Of a stretch of 64,000 nt of DNA, positions 60,616-64,000 are shown in pieces. Under the pieces are notes generated by a model. That model was not told where the DNA came from. It did no database searches and was given only the letters and a program-made list of their open reading frames with translations. Source of the DNA: Acanthopleura granulata. Taxonomy: Eukaryota > Mollusca > Polyplacophora > Chitonida > Chitonidae. The stretch is from contig JABBOT010000001.1 of assembly GCA_016165875.1 (NCBI GenBank), forward strand, positions 12,336,540 to 12,400,539, in the 5' to 3' direction. The position numbers and the translations under genes were made by a program. Positions within the stretch are counted from its first letter, which is position 1. Every line of letters begins with the position of its first letter.

Positions 60616-63600
60616 ATGCTGTCAATGATATCTGTAACCCGGAACTTTGAGAAAATAGCCAAAGAACTTGCAGGTGACTGCAGCTAGTATTGTATATGTC
60701 TACACATTTTCAAGAAAATTTCAGCACTGGAATTAATTTTATAATTTTCTTTCAAAATATGAAAAAAAATTTGATTAATAAGCATAAATACAGGCATAAA
60801 TAATTCATTCTTCTGCTACAATTCAATCAGTGAATGTCTTCTGTGTTTTTCCTCTGGACTTCTGCATATCCTCCCCATGGCCCATCCTTACAGTAGTTAT
60901 TAGCACATCTGGTGCTGTATCAGTTAATCTTTCCTGTGTTCTTCCTCCAGATTCCCCCACGTCAAACTGGTTCCCCATATCCTCCCTGTGGCCCACCCAT
61001 ACCCTGGTGGGTCTCTACATTGTCCTGGTGCTATATCAGCTAATTTATCCTGTGGTCTTTCTCCACATTCCCGCACTCTAGACTGGTTCCTCATATCCTC
61101 CCTGTGGCCCACCCATACCCTGGTGGGTCTCTACATTGTCCTGGTGCTATATCAGCTAATTTATCCTGTGGTCTTTCTCCACATTCCCGCACTCTAGACT
61201 GGTTCCTCATATCCTCCCTGTGGCCCACCCATACCCTGGTGGATCTCTACATTGTCCTGGTGCTGTATCAGCTAATTTATCCTGTGGTCTTTCTCCACAT
61301 TCCCGCACTCTAGACTGGTTCCTCATATCCTCCCTGTGGCCCTCCCCCCCCTTACCCTGGTGGGTTTCTACATTGTCCTGGTGCTATATCAGCTAATTTA
61401 TCCTGTGGTCTTTCTCCACATTCCCGCACTGTAGACTGGTTCCTCAAATCCTCCCTGTGGCCCACCCGTACCCTGGTGGGTCTGTACATCATCCTGGTAC
61501 TGTATCAATTAATCTGTCCTGTGTTTTTTGTCCACACTTCCGTATGTCAGACTGGTTCCTCCCCATGGCCCAAGCTTATTCTGGTGGATCTGTACATCAT
61601 CCTGGTGCTGTATCAGTTAATCTGTCCTGTGTTCTTCCTCCAGATTCGTGCATGTTAGACTGGTTCCTCATATCCTCCCTGTGCCCCCCCCCTTTACCCT
61701 GGTGGGTCTGTACATCATCCTCGTGCTGTATCAGTTAATCTGTCCTGTGTTCTTCCTCCAGATTCCTGTATGTCAGACTGGTTCCTCATATCCTCCCTGT
61801 GCCCCCCCCCCTTACCCTGGTGGGTCTGTTCATCATCATGGTGCTGTATCAGTTAATCTGTTTTGTGTTCTTCCTCCAGATTCCCGCACGTCAGACTGGT
61901 TCCTCATATCCTCCCCATGGCCAACCCTTACCCTGGTGGGTCTGTACATCACTTTGGTGGTTCAAGGGCAAGAATGGATGAGGAAGAAAGAGGCCTTTCA
62001 ACTGAAGACTGTTATGCTGGTGTATAATGCATCAGTAGTCATTCTTTCCCTGTATATGTTTTACGAGGTGTGACATCTGATACCAAAATTTCATATACTG
62101 GTATTTTATTGTATCATATGTATAAGGCTTCATAGCAATACTTTTATTAATTATTTTCATGTGTATATAGATGTAGATACATTTCCAAATAATGGATATA
62201 TGTGCTTTTCTTTTATTTATATATCATTTTTTTTGTACCCTATGAGTAATTCATCATCTGCTAAGCAGTACCTTTAATCCTGGTTCTCTCTTTTTCTATA
62301 TGTACATATATTTAATTATTTCATCGTTGTTGTACACCACACTCAAGAATATTTTACTTATACAACGTTGTCCAGAAATATGGTGGACAAATGGTTCAAA
62401 ATGAACGATGAACAAAACTTATTAAGATACAATCGGTCATGTGTATTTTAAAAGTCAAACAGATGTTAGTCATCAATGCCATGCACGCTACTGCATTCTC
62501 CCATCTCAGCCTTTCAATACATGGAGTGGGGTTATGGTAAATGTTTGTGTTTCTCCGTATCAACTGTCCAGACCTGCGCTTTTATATTCCCTCATCAAAT
62601 AACATTCTCTGCTTCGTCATTACCGTTACTCTCAGATTCTCATGTTGAAATATACATGCTTTCCAACTGTGTCAATCATTTCAGTTCCTGATGTCGTCAT
62701 GGTTACGTCCCGGCTTTAGCCTGCTGTGTCAGCCACTTGAGTATGATCAGCCAATGGCATTGAGGGTGAGAAGCAGCCAGACAAAACCCTGGACAACACC
62801 ATAAATCCTCCACACATTCAACCAGTGTAGCATAATGATACAGTCTGAAAACTTAAATCAAAATATTTTGAATGCTAAAATGTGCAGAAGTGGTATTGTT
62901 TATATGGAGGCACATATGAACTTCAGATAAATAATAAACTGTCCAGGTCAGATCATGTTCTTCTAACATGTCAAAAGATCAGCATGCCTGTGGTGAAGTT
63001 GTTGAGGATTTATTTTTCTCCAGTGTAGCTCAATGTAATAACTTTCCTCAGCAGGATAAGGATTTGATCAGTTGGAAGCATTTCATGTACAAGTAATACT
63101 CCTTTCAGGCTTTCCACTACATAAAATGAAATGGAAATGACTCAAAATGATAAATGACAAAATAGCTGAGTAAACTTGTATGGTTTATATTGTAACAATG
63201 AAAATTAAATTTCTTATTTTGTTATTAAATGAATACTCTATGTAACTATGACTACTATTGTTTGTGTGGTGTGCAACCGTACCTGAGCTGTCAGATTTGT
63301 TCCTGGTAACAACGTTTGTGGGCTACAAAGGTACAAATAAGAATGGAGAATCTCGTTGTCTAATCATGTCTTATCTTGTGTATGTTCTGTAGCTGGCAGA
63401 AGTCTGTTGGTGGTATTACGTCTCAAAACTAATTGAACTCATGGACACAGTGAGTAATTCCATATCTTTCAGAATAATTTATGAAGTAAGACACTGAAGT
63501 CCTCATCAAGGCACTCTTCAAACCGTTAGTAAATAGTTATGTTTGCCTGCAGAAATACAGATTATAAAGCATTATTCTTCGTCTGTAAGAGTTAAATTCA

Positions 63601-63991
63601 CAGGATATTTATTTATTTATTTAATTGGTGTTTTATGCCATACTCTAGAATAAAAATTTTGATTAACATGTGCCAGAAGAATACAGTTGGTATTATCAAG
63701 TGGATATTTCAAATATGCTAATGATCTGCATCATCTTTGGTTGACATTTTCTTTTCCACATCAAGAACATTGAGTGTCCTGCATGTATATCCTGAATTGT
63801 ACTCATTGCATCACTAATTATATATCATGCAGGATTTTCAACCGCCAAAACAATTTGCTGATTATTTTAATTCCAGTTCTTTTTCGTTCTGCGTAAGAAG
63901 AACAACCAGATAAGCTTCCTGCATGTATACCACCACTCCACAATGCCCATCCTCTGGTGGATTGGAGTCAGGTTTGCACCTGGTGGCGAAG
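60616..63991 (+). CDS. fatty acid elongase, ELOVL family (ELOVL-B), 3' partial
   Basis: Coding exons so far: 60616-60673, 61880-62067, 62685-62765, 63393-63449, 63877-63991; the last ends at a GTAAAA donor 9 nt before the window edge, so the gene continues. Reads [20 protein letters not shown], then [28 protein letters not shown] (KxxExxDT), [16 protein letters not shown] (histidine box) and [12 protein letters not shown]. Exon sizes 188 and 81 equal those of ELOVL-A exons 2 and 3, and 57 + 115 equals ELOVL-A exon 4 (172), so one extra intron splits this exon. Head-to-head paralogue of ELOVL-A. ER-membrane elongase by family; substrate class unknown. The acceptor of the 188-nt exon is preceded by a minisatellite of itself. 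Confidence 0.93.
60835..61967 (+). repeat. about 116-bp minisatellite of the ELOVL-B second-exon acceptor
   Basis: About nine copies before the true exon, with units starting at 60951, 61067, 61183, 61299, 61420, 61536, 61644, 61762 and 61880 (the real exon); the first copy is partial. Each unit holds GTGTTCTTCCTCCAG or its CCAC-mutated form, then ATTCCCGCACGTCAGACTGG, then the exon-like ACCCTGGTGGGTCTGTACAT. The units at 60951, 61644 and 61762 keep CAG acceptors; those at 61067-61536 have CAC instead. Confidence 0.9.
62318..62400 (-). repeat. SINE family 1 tail fragment
   Basis: CACTCAAGAATATTTTACTT followed by ATACAACG and AATATGGTGG; truncated, in ELOVL-B. Confidence 0.6.
63605..63655 (-). 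repeat. SINE family 1 tail fragment
   Basis: TTTATTTATTTATTTAATTG then GTGTTTTATGCCATACTC; only the tail domain remains. Confidence 0.6.
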
Positions 63992-64000
63992 GTAAAACTT

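Overview
This is a nuclear window from an intron-rich animal. Every gene recognised is eukaryotic and has GT-AG introns. One encodes an axonemal protein, so the organism has motile cilia. tRNA-derived SINEs are scattered through introns and spacers. My best guess is a lophotrochozoan invertebrate (mollusc- or brachiopod-like), but I cannot name the species from sequence alone.

Layout: 1-84 may be the C-terminus of an unidentified + strand gene, with a long 3' UTR to about 3.2 kb. A head-to-head pair follows: ETFRF1/LYRM5 (- strand, 2 coding exons, 82 aa) and DNAI7/CASC1 (+ strand, 19 coding exons, 741 aa). They share a 514-bp promoter that carries an ETS site and an RFX X-box-like site. Next comes NDUFA9 (- strand, 11 exons, 390 aa), with a decayed Tigger/pogo transposon in intron 3. 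TXNL4A/Dim1 (+ strand, one coding exon, 142 aa) is followed by a renalase-like FAD oxidoreductase (+ strand, 2 exons, 395 aa) and a 2-kb satellite of about 43-bp units. The last 20 kb hold two fatty-acid elongase (ELOVL) paralogues head to head. The - strand copy is complete and has a duplicated, apparently mutually exclusive exon 6. The + strand copy runs off the right edge.

The genes do not form one pathway. Three act in mitochondria or redox chemistry (ETFRF1, NDUFA9, the FAD enzyme), one in cilia (DNAI7), one in splicing (TXNL4A) and two in ER lipid elongation.

The most unusual property is recurrent. Tandem duplications repeatedly straddle exon edges, so splice sites themselves are amplified: 12 acceptors at DNAI7 exon 13, four in-frame donors at DNAI7 exon 18, about 8 donor copies beyond NDUFA9 exon 7, and about 9 acceptor copies before ELOVL-B exon 3. 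There are also duplicated gene 3' ends in ETFRF1 and the FAD enzyme, a duplicated donor region in the FAD enzyme, and a whole duplicated exon in ELOVL-A. All exon coordinates were built by hand from splice signals, reading-frame continuity and remembered family sequence; no alignment or transcript data were available.
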